Notes: generated by a model from the letters alone, not told the origin. DNA of 64,000 bases from DAHUYF01 sp035945115 (GCA_035945115.1 DASZAN010000094.1:23622-87621), one strand, 5' to 3'. Shown: positions 17,040-26,674, numbered from the stretch's first letter. Made by a program: numbers and translations.

Positions 17040-18536
17040 GTGAGCGGCATGGGTCGGGTCCTCGGTTTGACGTTCATCGCCCAGGTGATCATTCAGCTCC
17101 AGGGCTTGATCGTCATGCCCATCATCCTGCGATGGGCGGGGCCGGCAACCTACGGCGCTTATACGATGTTGTTCGTCACGACCGTCTTCTTCTTCGAGCA
17201 AGCCACATCGGCAATTTATTATCCCTATATTCGCCGTCTCGTCTCCGCCGCGACACCCGCAGAACGGCGACAACTCTTTGAACCTCAGATTACCTTTTGC
17301 CTGGCTATTCTCGGCGTTGCCTCCGCCGCCTTGCTGCTCGCCCGCCCCACGACGATGGATATAGGTACGGGCACCTCGATATCGACCCTTTTGCTCGTGG
17401 GTGTTCTCGCCGCGAATTTGGCACAGCGGACAGGACTCGACTACTTTCGTTACACTCTCAGATTCGTTCCTTACAGTGTCATCCTCGGCGGACCGCCGCT
17501 GGTGTTTATGCTTCTGCTCACCGCTACCGTCGCACTCCGGAAGATCCCGTCGCTCGATATCCTCTTGATACTGCAATGCGCCGCTGGCATTGGCATTAGT
17601 GTACCTTTTGTACTTACGATGATTCGTGAAATCGGAATTCCTCGCTTACGCCTGCCGCTTGGAATGTTGATGCGGGATGCTCGCGTGGGTCTTCCCCTCA
17701 CGCTCGACGGACTTGTGAATTTCTCGCTCGGATTCAGCGATCGCTACCTGATTTCGTTGTTCTTATCCGTCGCTGCCGTTGGCTACTATCAACCGTCCTA
17801 TCAAGCCGCTGCTATTCTGTTCTTCGTTGCCCGGTTGATATCCGACGTATTGTCTCCGATCGTGTCGCGGATGGTTGACCTCGAGCGGCGCACGGATGCG
17901 GAAGCCCTCGTCCTCGATTTCTTCCGCCTCTTTCTTATGATCGCCGTGCCGTTCATGGTTGGGATGTCGATGGTTGGCCCATCATTTTTGGGGCTCCTGA
18001 CGACTGTCGATATCGCTGAACCTGGTCGCTGGGTCATGCCCACCGTGGCTGCAGCGGTAACGGTCAATGGATTCGTCTCATTCATGCGCATCGTCGCCGT
18101 CGCGCTAGATCGCGTCCCTGCCATCCTCTTGGCGCGTTCGACGGGCGCATTGTCAAATGTTGCCCTCAATCTCCTATTGCTGCCAATCTTCGCCAACATT
18201 GCGACAGCCGCGCTCAGCACACTTGTTGGCTATTCGGTAACTTGCCTCTATCTGGTATTCAAGTTTCGATCGAGCTGGCGCTTGCCGTTCGATGCCCGTG
18301 CGATGCTACGGTTCTGCACTGCCGCTACTATCATGGGCGCTGCTTTATGGATGATCGGCTATCGCCCCGCGACCGTCGTGGTCTCTGAAACTATTTTTCA
18401 CCTGAGCGTGACAATCGCTCTCTCAGTTGCTGTTTATTTCATTGCGTTAAGCGTCGTCGGTGGCTTCGGTCGCCGCGAGCTGAGACAGATAGCCACCGTC
18501 TTCCAGTACAAAGCGCCGGGCGTTGGTGCCTCGTGA
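17040..18536 (+). CDS. Wzx-like polysaccharide flippase
   Basis: A 498-residue protein with about 12-14 hydrophobic helices and the MATE/MOP-type pattern of O-unit flippases, for example the start GLTFIAQVIIQLQGLIVMPI and a central LGFSDRYLISLFLSVAAVGY near residue 230. It would move lipid-linked repeat units across the inner membrane. The GTG start is supported by GGGAG seven bases upstream; an ATG nine bases inside is an alternative. Codon use is visibly more A/T-rich than in genes outside the locus. It is flanked by an ATP-grasp gene and a methyltransferase gene. Confidence 0.85.
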   Translation: MSGMGRVLGLTFIAQVIIQLQGLIVMPIILRWAGPATYGAYTMLFVTTVFFFEQATSAIYYPYIRRLVSAATPAERRQLFEPQITFCLAILGVASAALLLARPTTMDIGTGTSISTLLLVGVLAANLAQRTGLDYFRYTLRFVPYSVILGGPPLVFMLLLTATVALRKIPSLDILLILQCAAGIGISVPFVLTMIREIGIPRLRLPLGMLMRDARVGLPLTLDGLVNFSLGFSDRYLISLFLSVAAVGYYQPSYQAAAILFFVARLISDVLSPIVSRMVDLERRTDAEALVLDFFRLFLMIAVPFMVGMSMVGPSFLGLLTTVDIAEPGRWVMPTVAAAVTVNGFVSFMRIVAVALDRVPAILLARSTGALSNVALNLLLLPIFANIATAALSTLVGYSVTCLYLVFKFRSSWRLPFDARAMLRFCTAATIMGAALWMIGYRPATVVVSETIFHLSVTIALSVAVYFIALSVVGGFGRRELRQIATVFQYKAPGVGAS

Positions 18537-18568
18537 TCTCCCTCCCATGACAATCGTCGAGTAGCGCC

Positions 18569-19450
18569 ATGCGGACGGGCCGGCGGTCAGGTGGTGCCGC
18601 CACATCAATTGCTTCCATGCTGAAGCTGTTCGCGAAGAATTGGATCCCGCCAGCGCTATGGCACCAACTGCGCTATCTGAGATACGGCGACGAGGCGCTC
18701 TACAAATATATCGGTCCCCACTGGCCCAAAGATACCGGATTGGAGACCGGATGGGACGACGCGATTGCCGTCGAGACGATGCGCGAGCACTGGGACGACT
18801 ACCGCAGAATGGCTGAGGGCACCGCGCCTTGGGATCGGCGTCCGTGGGTCACCAACCTCTCTGATCAGTTCGCGTTCAATGATCAATCGGCATTCGCCTT
18901 GGCCGCCGCCCTTGCCGCGGGTGGCCGTGCGCACATTTCTGTACTTGATTGGGGCGGTGCTTTTGGCCACTACGCTCTCATCGCTAAAACAGTTCTCCCA
19001 TCCACGCAAATTGACTATACGGTCAAGGAACGTCGCTCTATTTGCATTGTCGGCGCTGAACTTAATCCGTCCGTATCGTTCACATCCGATGACGCTGTGG
19101 CGTTTTCTCGACAGTACGACTTGGTGGTCGCCGCAGGCTCGCTGCAGTACTCGCGAGACTGGCGGGAAACATCGGATCAACTCGCTGCATCAGCGAAAGA
19201 ATGGCTCCTCGTCGCGCAACTGCCCATAACCGATCCCGCGCATCCAAGCTTTGTCGTGAAGCAACGTCTGCAACGCATCGGCATCGCTGCGGATAGCATC
19301 TGTTGGATAATTGACCTGCGCGAATTTCTCGATCGCCTGTATAAATGTGGGTTCGTGTTGGTTCGCGAGTTTTTGAGCGCCCCGGCGCGCCGAGTAATTG
19401 GTGGTGGCGCGAATTCGACATCCACCACGTTGCTGTTACGGCGGCGCTAG
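18569..19450 (+). CDS. Putative SAM-dependent methyltransferase (TIGR04325-like)
   Basis: A 293-residue protein with the nucleotide-binding segment ISVLDWGGAFGHY near 123-135, a YTVKERRSIC strand, and YDLVVAAGSLQYSRDW near 183-198. These match the LIC12133/TIGR04325 methyltransferase family, which occurs in surface polysaccharide loci. The acceptor is unknown, most likely a sugar in the repeat unit. Two starts are possible; the second, at 18617, gives the cleaner start MLKLFAKNWIPP. The gene shares the island's lower GC content and its stop overlaps the convergent ATP-grasp gene by four bases. Confidence 0.7.
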   Translation: MRTGRRSGGAATSIASMLKLFAKNWIPPALWHQLRYLRYGDEALYKYIGPHWPKDTGLETGWDDAIAVETMREHWDDYRRMAEGTAPWDRRPWVTNLSDQFAFNDQSAFALAAALAAGGRAHISVLDWGGAFGHYALIAKTVLPSTQIDYTVKERRSICIVGAELNPSVSFTSDDAVAFSRQYDLVVAAGSLQYSRDWRETSDQLAASAKEWLLVAQLPITDPAHPSFVVKQRLQRIGIAADSICWIIDLREFLDRLYKCGFVLVREFLSAPARRVIGGGANSTSTTLLLRRR

Positions 19451-20619
19451 TATGTGGTCACGAAGGTTGGCGGCGGCCGGCTCGCCAGCCGACGCAGCAG
19501 TGTCGATAAAATCGGCCCGTCGATCGGCCCGAAAAGCGGTCCGTTGTTGAGCTGATGAAAGTCTAGCTCTTGATCGGACACATTGAATTCGATGATTTTC
19601 GGTCGATAGCGCTCGTCAATCGCGACGTCCCACGAGACTAGATCGAACCACGGTGTGGTTTGATGGAGATTTCTGCAAAGAGCGAGTGCTTCGCCATAAG
19701 CGGGAAGGTCACCCGTGAACGAGACACCGCTGTCGGGATGCTTTTCATGGAAGTAGAAATCGCGAGCCATGGCGCGCCCGCGCAGCCGATTGGCGGCAAT
19801 GCCCGCAGCCAGTCCCCCAGCCATTTGGTTATCGACGAGCATGCCCGCTCGACCGACGCGCAGGACGCTCGACAGGCACACCACTTCCTGCCCGAGCCGC
19901 ATGGTCATGATGCGAAATGTGTTTACCGATGATGCGTTGAAGCGCGCCAACTCGTCGCATTGGCGAAGCTGCCGCTGTACGACCCAATTCGCATGGGTCC
20001 GAGGCTGGCTGCGAGCCACGCGGTCGCGCAGAAATGCGATTGCCGCTTCGCCATTCATGATTTGGAGATTGAGGCCGCCACCGTGCTCGATGGCTGGCTT
20101 GACGACAAACTGCTCGCTCGTTCTTTCGAGAATGCCTTTGAGGTCCTCATGGTCGACGCGCACGAAACTCGGAAGATAGAAATCACCCGCAACGAGGTGC
20201 AGTACCGGTTCCGGCAAGTGCGGTGAAAGCATCGAATTGAGATACTGGGCGTTCTTGTCAGTGAGTACGAGCTGGTAGTCCTTCAAATTCAGCCTGGGCT
20301 CGATCTTCAGGTAGAACACATCGTAGGGAATGAAGGCTGGGTCGACCCGGCCAGTGATCCGCCAACAGACCTCGTGCCATCGTGTGTCAGAATACCCATC
20401 AAAGTTTGCTGTAAGAAAACGCCGCGCCTGCTCCAGATCAATGGCGGGTACCGTAAAATCGGAGCACCAGTATCGGTGCTTCTCCGAGATTCTCCTTCGA
20501 CACTCATTCGCCCACAGCCGGCGCCGCCACTCGTTTCGCGCCGTGAACAATGCTCTGCCTGCCGCCCGTCCGGCACGGCGCGCAGGTGTCCATAGCGGAC
20601 CAATTTTTTGAATCACCAC
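19447..20619 (-). CDS. Sugar-transfer-associated ATP-grasp family protein
   Basis: A 390-residue protein of the ATP-grasp type found beside sugar-transfer genes (ATPgrasp_ST-like). Visible features are an LVLTDKNAQYLNSM segment, EQFVVKPAIEHGGGLNLQIM forming the nucleotide-binding strands near 168-187, ASSVNTFRIMTMR, and the acidic end KIIEFNVSDQELDFHQL near 345-361. Activity and substrate of this family have not been established; adding an amino acid or other carboxylate to a glycan precursor is a common suggestion. It is transcribed opposite to the methyltransferase, 30 bases downstream of the glycosyltransferase pair on its strand. Confidence 0.75.
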   Translation of the reverse strand: MVIQKIGPLWTPARRAGRAAGRALFTARNEWRRRLWANECRRRISEKHRYWCSDFTVPAIDLEQARRFLTANFDGYSDTRWHEVCWRITGRVDPAFIPYDVFYLKIEPRLNLKDYQLVLTDKNAQYLNSMLSPHLPEPVLHLVAGDFYLPSFVRVDHEDLKGILERTSEQFVVKPAIEHGGGLNLQIMNGEAAIAFLRDRVARSQPRTHANWVVQRQLRQCDELARFNASSVNTFRIMTMRLGQEVVCLSSVLRVGRAGMLVDNQMAGGLAAGIAANRLRGRAMARDFYFHEKHPDSGVSFTGDLPAYGEALALCRNLHQTTPWFDLVSWDVAIDERYRPKIIEFNVSDQELDFHQLNNGPLFGPIDGPILSTLLRRLASRPPPTFVTTY

Positions 20620-20649
20620 GGTCCTCCGCTCATGGACTTCTTCCCTCGG

Positions 20650-21771
20650 CTAGCTAGGGCGAGCGCCTGATGCATCGGGCGATGTCTCGGCGATTGCCGA
20701 GATTACTCGGTCCAGCTCGCTTGCTGATGCGTTGTGTTGGTCGGCTGCTCGGCCTCGCGAGGCCGCTACTAGGAAAGCGAGCTGTGACGGATCGGCGAGC
20801 CAGTTGGAAATTGCGTCCACGGAAATCTCGACAAAGTTGCCGGCGGACGGTACGGCGAGACCCGCGCGGCCAATATCCCCCTCGATGCATCCGCGCGCTG
20901 CGGCAACCACCGGCACGCCATGCGCCATCGCTTCGAGGACGACGAGCGGCTGCGCCTCGTTGGCGTAGCGCGAGGGGAAGAGCAAGACGTCGACGTCAGC
21001 GAAAAACGCCATCTTGGCCGGCCCGTGGACCGCGCCGCGGTAGTCGAGTGCGTCGCCCAGTCGCATTTTGGCATCCTCAAGCAGCCGCTCGCCCGAGCGA
21101 TCGACGGTCGGTCCTGCCACGACCAGGCTCACGGCTGCGCCCCGCTCGCGGAGCGTGGCCGTCACAGTGATCGCCGTATCGAGTCCCTTCTCCGGCATGA
21201 GATTGCTGAGAAAACCAAGACGGATGCCGCTCCGGGCGGGCCGCGATGGCGGCGCCGGCAGGGGCGGCACGAGTGCGGCGTTAGACAGCACGAGGCGCTT
21301 CACCGCGGTCGGATATTGCTCAGCGAGCCGTCGCGCCATCATTGGACAGAGACAAATGTGAAGCGTTTCACCGCCAGCCAGCGCGATAAGCGCCGCAGTC
21401 CCGGCGCTCCGACGATTGAGGTAGCTGAAGGCGTTGTGGTGGATGACGATTCGATATCGCCGCCACCGCGCCGCTAGGACGAAAGCAAGGTCGTAAAAAA
21501 CACCCGTGCCGCCGGCGATCGCCAGGTAGAGGGTGCGGCCATGCGCCTGCCGACGGGCGAGCCGCCATAGCGCGCGCGCAACGCGCCCGGCGCGGGTCGC
21601 ATGATAGCGCCAGCCGCGCACCATGGTCCCTGGCGACAGATCAAGGACCTCGACGGTAGTGATGCGCTGCAAGCGCTCGACGACGCGCGCCGTGATCAGC
21701 GAATATCCGTGGACCGGCGGTGGCAGCGGGCCGATGGCGAGAACGCCCCCTCCTCCCTCGCGAGTGGTCAT
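20650..21771 (-). CDS. GT4-family glycosyltransferase
   Basis: A 373-residue GT-B glycosyltransferase. The N-terminus IGPLPPPVHGYSLITARV is typical of GT4 enzymes, and the donor-binding domain has IRLGFLSNLMPEKGLDTAI near 183-201, VDVLLFPSRYANEAQPLVVL near 255-274 with the ExxxxxxxE-type Glu, and EAMAHGVPVVAAARGC. Donor and acceptor are unknown. The ATG overlaps the previous glycosyltransferase stop by four bases, so both are made together and may act in consecutive steps. Confidence 0.85.
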   Translation of the reverse strand: MTTREGGGGVLAIGPLPPPVHGYSLITARVVERLQRITTVEVLDLSPGTMVRGWRYHATRAGRVARALWRLARRQAHGRTLYLAIAGGTGVFYDLAFVLAARWRRYRIVIHHNAFSYLNRRSAGTAALIALAGGETLHICLCPMMARRLAEQYPTAVKRLVLSNAALVPPLPAPPSRPARSGIRLGFLSNLMPEKGLDTAITVTATLRERGAAVSLVVAGPTVDRSGERLLEDAKMRLGDALDYRGAVHGPAKMAFFADVDVLLFPSRYANEAQPLVVLEAMAHGVPVVAAARGCIEGDIGRAGLAVPSAGNFVEISVDAISNWLADPSQLAFLVAASRGRAADQHNASASELDRVISAIAETSPDASGARPS

Positions 21772-22937
21772 GGGGCGATTTCAGTTGGGGCGCGAATGGC
21801 GGAAGTATCCGCCGCATCGAGTCCCATGAGGTGCCGAACGCCAATGCCGAATTGCCGCGTGTCCGCGAGCGGCGCCAGCTTCTGCGAGCCCTCGGCAAGG
21901 CGGCGCCACTCCACTTCGTCTTCGGCCAGCAATTGCATGAAGCGCGCAAGGCCGTCGGGATTGTCGGATTCGACGACATAGCCGTTCATCGCGGTGCGCA
22001 CGAGAAGATCACGCGCGCCGACATTCTCCGAGCAAAGAATCGGCACGCCCATGGCCAATGCCTCGTTGACCACCAGGCCCCATTGCTCCTCCGTGCTAGG
22101 AAGGATCAAGGCTAGGCTCGAGGCAAGAAGGCGCGCGATCTCCGGTGCCTGGACGAAGCCGTGAAAGACGACGCCCGTGATGCCAAGAGCTCGCGCGTTC
22201 TCGCGCAACGATGGTTCCAGTTCGCCCGCGCCGCAGATATGGAGCGCGCGCGCGGCCGCGCCGGCGGAAGCGCAGTAGCGCGCATAGGCGCGAAGCGCCA
22301 TGGCGATGTTCTTCTTCGCGACAAGCCGCGCGATGATGGTGAAGTGCCGCTCGGCATGGCCGCGGCCCTCGGGCGCGGGTGGCGCTTCGGCGAGATGGCG
22401 AACCCGAGCCATTGAAACGGTGTCGTAGCCGAAGGCGATACGGTCGGCACTGAAACCGAGGAAACGCAGGTAGTCGCTGCCGCGTCGGCCACCGACGAGG
22501 GCGCCGCAATAGGGGAGACAGAAGAGCGTCTTGCCAATCTCACGCCAGATCCGGCGAGGCTTGTCGTCGAATTTCGACTCGACCGTGCAATAAGGCCGCG
22601 CGCCCAGGAGGCGGAGCAACAGCGCGATGAGAAAGATCTCCGCCCGCTCGTAGTGGCAGAGGAAAACATGCGCCGGTCGCAACCGCCAGCAGAGGCGGAG
22701 CAAGGCGCGGAAACAGCGCCAGGCCGGAACCCGTTCTTCCGCCAGCGCAGGAAACAAGGTGATGCGCTCGAGGGTCGGAGAGTCGCCCGGAGCGGCCCAG
22801 GCATAGGTGTCGCTGGAACCGCCGATCTCGACGCCCACGACCCGGAATTCCGCTGAAAGCGCCCGTGTCGCCGCCTCCAGCCGATCGATATGGTATGGAC
22901 CGAAATTGGCCCAGAGAAGGATCACCACCGGCTTCAT
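21768..22937 (-). CDS. GT4-family glycosyltransferase
   Basis: A 389-residue GT-B enzyme. It shows FTIIARLVAKKNIAMALRAY in the C-terminal donor domain, then HICGAGELEPSLRENARAL, and ALILPSTEEQWGLVVNEALA with the conserved Glu pair, followed by GVPILCSENVGARDLL. The N-terminal half carries a hydrophobic patch (AEIFLIALLLRLLGARP) suggesting membrane association. Specificity unknown. It is coupled to the next glycosyltransferase and lies downstream of the O-antigen ligase-like gene. Confidence 0.87.
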   Translation of the reverse strand: MKPVVILLWANFGPYHIDRLEAATRALSAEFRVVGVEIGGSSDTYAWAAPGDSPTLERITLFPALAEERVPAWRCFRALLRLCWRLRPAHVFLCHYERAEIFLIALLLRLLGARPYCTVESKFDDKPRRIWREIGKTLFCLPYCGALVGGRRGSDYLRFLGFSADRIAFGYDTVSMARVRHLAEAPPAPEGRGHAERHFTIIARLVAKKNIAMALRAYARYCASAGAAARALHICGAGELEPSLRENARALGITGVVFHGFVQAPEIARLLASSLALILPSTEEQWGLVVNEALAMGVPILCSENVGARDLLVRTAMNGYVVESDNPDGLARFMQLLAEDEVEWRRLAEGSQKLAPLADTRQFGIGVRHLMGLDAADTSAIRAPTEIAP

Positions 22938-22994
22938 CGTCCCTCAGCGAGCATGGCATTTCGACCGATTGTCGACCCAAAGTCTTACAATCGG

Positions 22995-24233
22995 TTAACT
23001 GTGGGTCCAGCCATTCGGACTTGCTCGCTGCATGTAGCTCAAGGCAATGCCGCGCATGAGCACAAACATGAACAACAATGCGGTCATATTTATGTTGAGC
23101 GTGCGCGGGTAGGTCGCCAGCGTAAGCATGTAGCTGAGAATGAAGCCGATCCCGACCCAATGGCCTGCCTTCCCGTATCCCCGCAGTCCCCGCCAAAACA
23201 AGTAAAGCAAACCGAACAAAGCAAAGGCGCCGCTTTCCGCAGCTGTTATGAGGTAACCGTTGTGAACAAAGCCGAACTCGGAATAACCGTTGCCAATGAG
23301 TGGCGATGCTCGAAACGCGTCCCATGCCTCCTGGAACGCTTCGGTTCGTCCGGTAAGCCCTGTACCCCACCCCCGGTTCGGGTCTTCCAGTTTCAACAGG
23401 TCGTTCGCAACGAAATCGGCGAACCCTCCGGTTACGTCGCCGGGACCCAGGAGCGCGTCAACACCGAGGGCCAGCGCGGCAACGATGCCGGCGACCACCC
23501 AAGCGAGAAGCTTTCTGCGCGTTAGCGGGATGAGGTAACCGCTGCACAGAATAAAAGCCGGGACAAGGCCCAAGAGCGACCCGCGCGACTGCGTGCGGTA
23601 CAAGTAGTAGATCGCCATTGCCAGCCCGATACTGCGAACGAATTGATTTTTCCACGCGAGCGAAGACCAGGCTAATCCCAGGGCCATCATCCCCCACCAG
23701 TTGGGCTGAAGGTCGTAAGGCATCCATCTGCCCCACGATTCGTCGCTCCGGTGCGCGATGGCGACATAGAGGAAGGCCGGAAGAGCGATGATCGCCGTGC
23801 AGCGCATTATGTCGGCCCACAATTCGCCGTCCCGCCAACTTGCCAATATTGACGCGAGAAACAGGCCGTATGCCGTATTGAGCAGAATGACCGTATCTCT
23901 CACCGGGTCGCTGCTGGCATCCCCGACATTGCCAACAAACGATACGCTGAGAGCGATGAGATAGGGCAGCGCGGTCCGAAATGTCCTTGCGGCGATCGAC
24001 GGGCTTACCAGGCGAAACATCACCTGCAGCAGCACCGGCACGGAAAGCCCGAGAAAGCAGAGTTCCTGGCCGACTTCGTAATCGGCCATGAAGAACATGA
24101 TGAGACCCGCCGTAATAAAGGAGGCGGCTGACAATCCGATATAAGCGCGGCGCCGCGTCTGACGCGTGCCCGCGACGAATGAGAGGGCGGAGCCAACCTC
24201 CCCTGTTACGTGAGCCTCAGAGTCGACGAGCAA
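22995..24233 (-). CDS. O-antigen ligase/polymerase-like membrane protein
   Basis: A 412-residue protein with about ten hydrophobic helices. A large external loop near 270-320 holds the family pattern GRTEAFQEAWDAFRASPLIG followed by GYSEFGFVHNGYL, and the QSRGSLLGL motif precedes it at about 212-220. These mark WaaL/Wzy-type glycan ligases and polymerases. Translation seems to begin at TTG with GGCAGG upstream, as no ATG occurs before the first membrane helices. It is divergent from the GH16 gene. A second related protein is encoded at 26675, so one may be the polymerase and the other a ligase, or they may have different substrates. Confidence 0.82.
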   Translation of the reverse strand: MLVDSEAHVTGEVGSALSFVAGTRQTRRRAYIGLSAASFITAGLIMFFMADYEVGQELCFLGLSVPVLLQVMFRLVSPSIAARTFRTALPYLIALSVSFVGNVGDASSDPVRDTVILLNTAYGLFLASILASWRDGELWADIMRCTAIIALPAFLYVAIAHRSDESWGRWMPYDLQPNWWGMMALGLAWSSLAWKNQFVRSIGLAMAIYYLYRTQSRGSLLGLVPAFILCSGYLIPLTRRKLLAWVVAGIVAALALGVDALLGPGDVTGGFADFVANDLLKLEDPNRGWGTGLTGRTEAFQEAWDAFRASPLIGNGYSEFGFVHNGYLITAAESGAFALFGLLYLFWRGLRGYGKAGHWVGIGFILSYMLTLATYPRTLNINMTALLFMFVLMRGIALSYMQRASPNGWTHS

Positions 24234-24259
24234 CTTTGACCTGCCCCGCTGTGCGTTGT

Positions 24260-25222
24260 ATGAAGTTTCCCATGAGAGACATCAGGCTGCGTTTGGCGGT
24301 CAAGGTGTTGGCGGTCGGTTTCTGTTGGTCGAACTGCGCCGCTGCCCTCGATCCGCCGCCCGCTGCACTCGCCGCAGGTTACGCGATCAACAGCTTTTCG
24401 GTCAGTTTTGATCAGTCATCCGTGGATACCACGGCGAGCGGTAAAAAAGGGTTTAAGTGGTATCACTTCAACTTCTTCGGCTCTGGCTCGAATCCCGCGG
24501 CGGTCGTTCTCAACGGCGACGGATCGGTGACCCTGAACGGCGATCGAAGCGGGATCAACGCTGAATTGGCAACCGCAACCTGGGCAGAGAACGCCGCCGG
24601 ATTTGTCGGCACCGCATTTGGCGGCGGCGCTTATATCGAAGCAGAGATCAAGTTTAACCCCGACGACGTTGCCAAGGATGGTTCAGCGGGATGGCCCGCC
24701 TGGTGGTCTTTGGCTGCCGAACACCTGACCAACCGCGAGCAATGGGCCGGAATGACGAAGGGCTATGGCCATTTCATTGAAGTGGACTTTATGGAGTACG
24801 ACGTATTTTCGGCCGGCAGAAACTACTACGGCGCCAACCTCCATGATTGGTTCGGTATTTGGAAGGTGACTTGCCCTCCGAATTATTGCGATGCCGGATT
24901 GCGCTTCTCAAAGGTGAAGATTCGCATCCCCGAGAACGCGAACTTTTTAGACTATCACCGTTACGGATTTCTATGGGTGCCCGCGACCGAGACCACGGAT
25001 GGCCAGGCGCGGTTTTATTTTGACGGAGAGCCCGTCGGCGTGGAAACCCGGTGGACAAAGTTCCGCGACCAGACCGGCGTGCCGAGGGGCAAACCCTGGA
25101 AATTCGGCGTGCTCGATCGACAGCATCTCGTTTTGATTCTCGGCACCGGTCCTGACGCGCCGATGACGGTGCAATCTGTGAAGGTGTGGCAATCGTCTAC
25201 CAGCGAAAACTGGCAGTATTGA
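24260..25222 (+). CDS. Secreted GH16-family glycoside hydrolase
   Basis: A 320-residue exported protein: a signal peptide (about 1-30, ending NCAAA) precedes a beta-sandwich catalytic domain. The GH16 active-site motif is EVDFMEYD with Glu174, Asp176 and Glu179 (nucleophile, assistant, acid/base). Supporting segments are IEAEIKFNPDD, PAWWSL and YHRYGFLWVPATE. Family members cut beta-1,3 or beta-1,4 linkages, as in the ExoK/ExsH glycanases that trim exopolysaccharide. Location inside the locus suggests it acts on the product polymer. ATGs at 24260 and 24272 are both possible starts; neither has a strong ribosome site. Confidence 0.83.
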   Translation: MKFPMRDIRLRLAVKVLAVGFCWSNCAAALDPPPAALAAGYAINSFSVSFDQSSVDTTASGKKGFKWYHFNFFGSGSNPAAVVLNGDGSVTLNGDRSGINAELATATWAENAAGFVGTAFGGGAYIEAEIKFNPDDVAKDGSAGWPAWWSLAAEHLTNREQWAGMTKGYGHFIEVDFMEYDVFSAGRNYYGANLHDWFGIWKVTCPPNYCDAGLRFSKVKIRIPENANFLDYHRYGFLWVPATETTDGQARFYFDGEPVGVETRWTKFRDQTGVPRGKPWKFGVLDRQHLVLILGTGPDAPMTVQSVKVWQSSTSENWQY

Positions 25223-25256
25223 TATTCTTGATTGGCGATGTCGGCGGAGCACTTCG

Positions 25257-26492
25257 TTGAGCAAGCTTCGGGTTGGCGTCTTTCATCCCGGCACCCAACA
25301 TTCCTGGCAAACAGCGCTCGCCTTCCAGGAAAGCGACCAGCTTGTCTGGTACGCAACCTCGATATTTTATGATCCGGCGATCTGGCCTTACAGGCTTGAG
25401 CGAATGGTGCCGCCGGGCCTCGGCAAGCGTCTTCATCGCGATTTCCAGCGCCGCTATTTGCCCGCGCTTTCGCCGACCCTCGTCAGGCAATTCGGATATT
25501 GGGAGTGGGCGGAGACAATCGCCCGCCGCCTCGGCGCCCATCAGCTTGCCGACTCGGCCAACGAGCGGGGAAACATCGCTTTCGGGAAGAGAGTGATTCG
25601 CCTCATTGAGCGGGAACCGGTCGATGTGGTGTGGGGATATAACACCTCCGCACTCGAAGTGTTTCGCTGGGCGAAGCCACGTGGCATTCGTTGCGTGCTT
25701 GATCAAACCATCGGTCATTGCGCATCGTTCGATCGCGTGATGGCGCGTGAATATGCCTGCCATCCGCAGTTCTTTCTGCGGCCACACGCCGCTCTGCCGC
25801 CGAGTGCCGTCGAGCGGCAGAATGAGGAACTCGCGCTTGCCGACGTTGTCGTCGTGGGGTCCGACTCGTGCGCCGGTACGCTGATCGAGAACGGATGCGC
25901 GCCGGAAAAGATTCGAATCGTTCCCTACGGATACGACGAGTCGGTGTTCCCAGCGCTCATGCCGGAGCGCCGGCCCATGCCCGACCGACCCGTCGAGTTC
26001 CTATTCGTCGGACAAATTCATCCGAGAAAAGGCATCGCCCATCTGCTCCGCGCCTTCGATCAGATCCCGTCTTCCGCGGCGAAGCTGACGCTTGTTGGCG
26101 GTCTTGCCGTACCGACGACGGCGCTCGAGCCTTACCGACATCGTGTGCGCCACATCAATTCCTTGCCGCGAAGCGAGGTCGTGGCACACTTTCTCGCGGC
26201 AGATTGCTTCATATTCCCTAGCCTCTTCGAGGGAAGCGCGATCGTGCTCAACGAAGCGATCGGCGCGGGCCTCGGTATCATTCAATCCCGGGCGGCAGGC
26301 GATGGTGTGCGCGATGGAGCCAATGGCGAGGTCATTGATGAGATCTCGGCCGATCACATCGTGCAAGCAGTGTCGCGCGCTCTCGACGCACGACAGCGCC
26401 TGTTGACCTGGCAAGAGGCTTCATGGGAACAGCGGATGAGCCGAACATGGGGCGGCTACCGCCGGCATATCGGCGAGCTGCCGATGCCATGA
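25257..26492 (+). CDS. GT4-family glycosyltransferase
   Basis: A 411-residue GT-B protein starting from TTG, with GGAG eight bases upstream. The donor domain has FLFVGQIHPRKGIAHLLRAF near 245-264, an FLAADCFIFPSLFEGSAIVL segment near 318-337 and NEAIGAGLGIIQSRAAGDGV. The N-terminal domain starts LRVGVFHPGTQHSWQTALAF. Sugar and linkage are unknown. It follows the GH16 gene by 34 bases on the same strand and probably shares its message. Confidence 0.84.
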   Translation: MSKLRVGVFHPGTQHSWQTALAFQESDQLVWYATSIFYDPAIWPYRLERMVPPGLGKRLHRDFQRRYLPALSPTLVRQFGYWEWAETIARRLGAHQLADSANERGNIAFGKRVIRLIEREPVDVVWGYNTSALEVFRWAKPRGIRCVLDQTIGHCASFDRVMAREYACHPQFFLRPHAALPPSAVERQNEELALADVVVVGSDSCAGTLIENGCAPEKIRIVPYGYDESVFPALMPERRPMPDRPVEFLFVGQIHPRKGIAHLLRAFDQIPSSAAKLTLVGGLAVPTTALEPYRHRVRHINSLPRSEVVAHFLAADCFIFPSLFEGSAIVLNEAIGAGLGIIQSRAAGDGVRDGANGEVIDEISADHIVQAVSRALDARQRLLTWQEASWEQRMSRTWGGYRRHIGELPMP

Positions 26493-26674
26493 TCGGGGCG
26501 GTTCTCCCGCCGAGGGAAGTGGGGCGTCCTGATCGCTCGCCCAAGCGCGCCGTCGATATTCGACGGGCGAAATTAATTGTTAAGGACCGCCATGGCTAGA
26601 CTGAGACAGCCGTTCCGCCTCGACGATGGCTGCTCGATGGATTGGCATCGACTCGTGGTTCTCTCCCGCACAGC

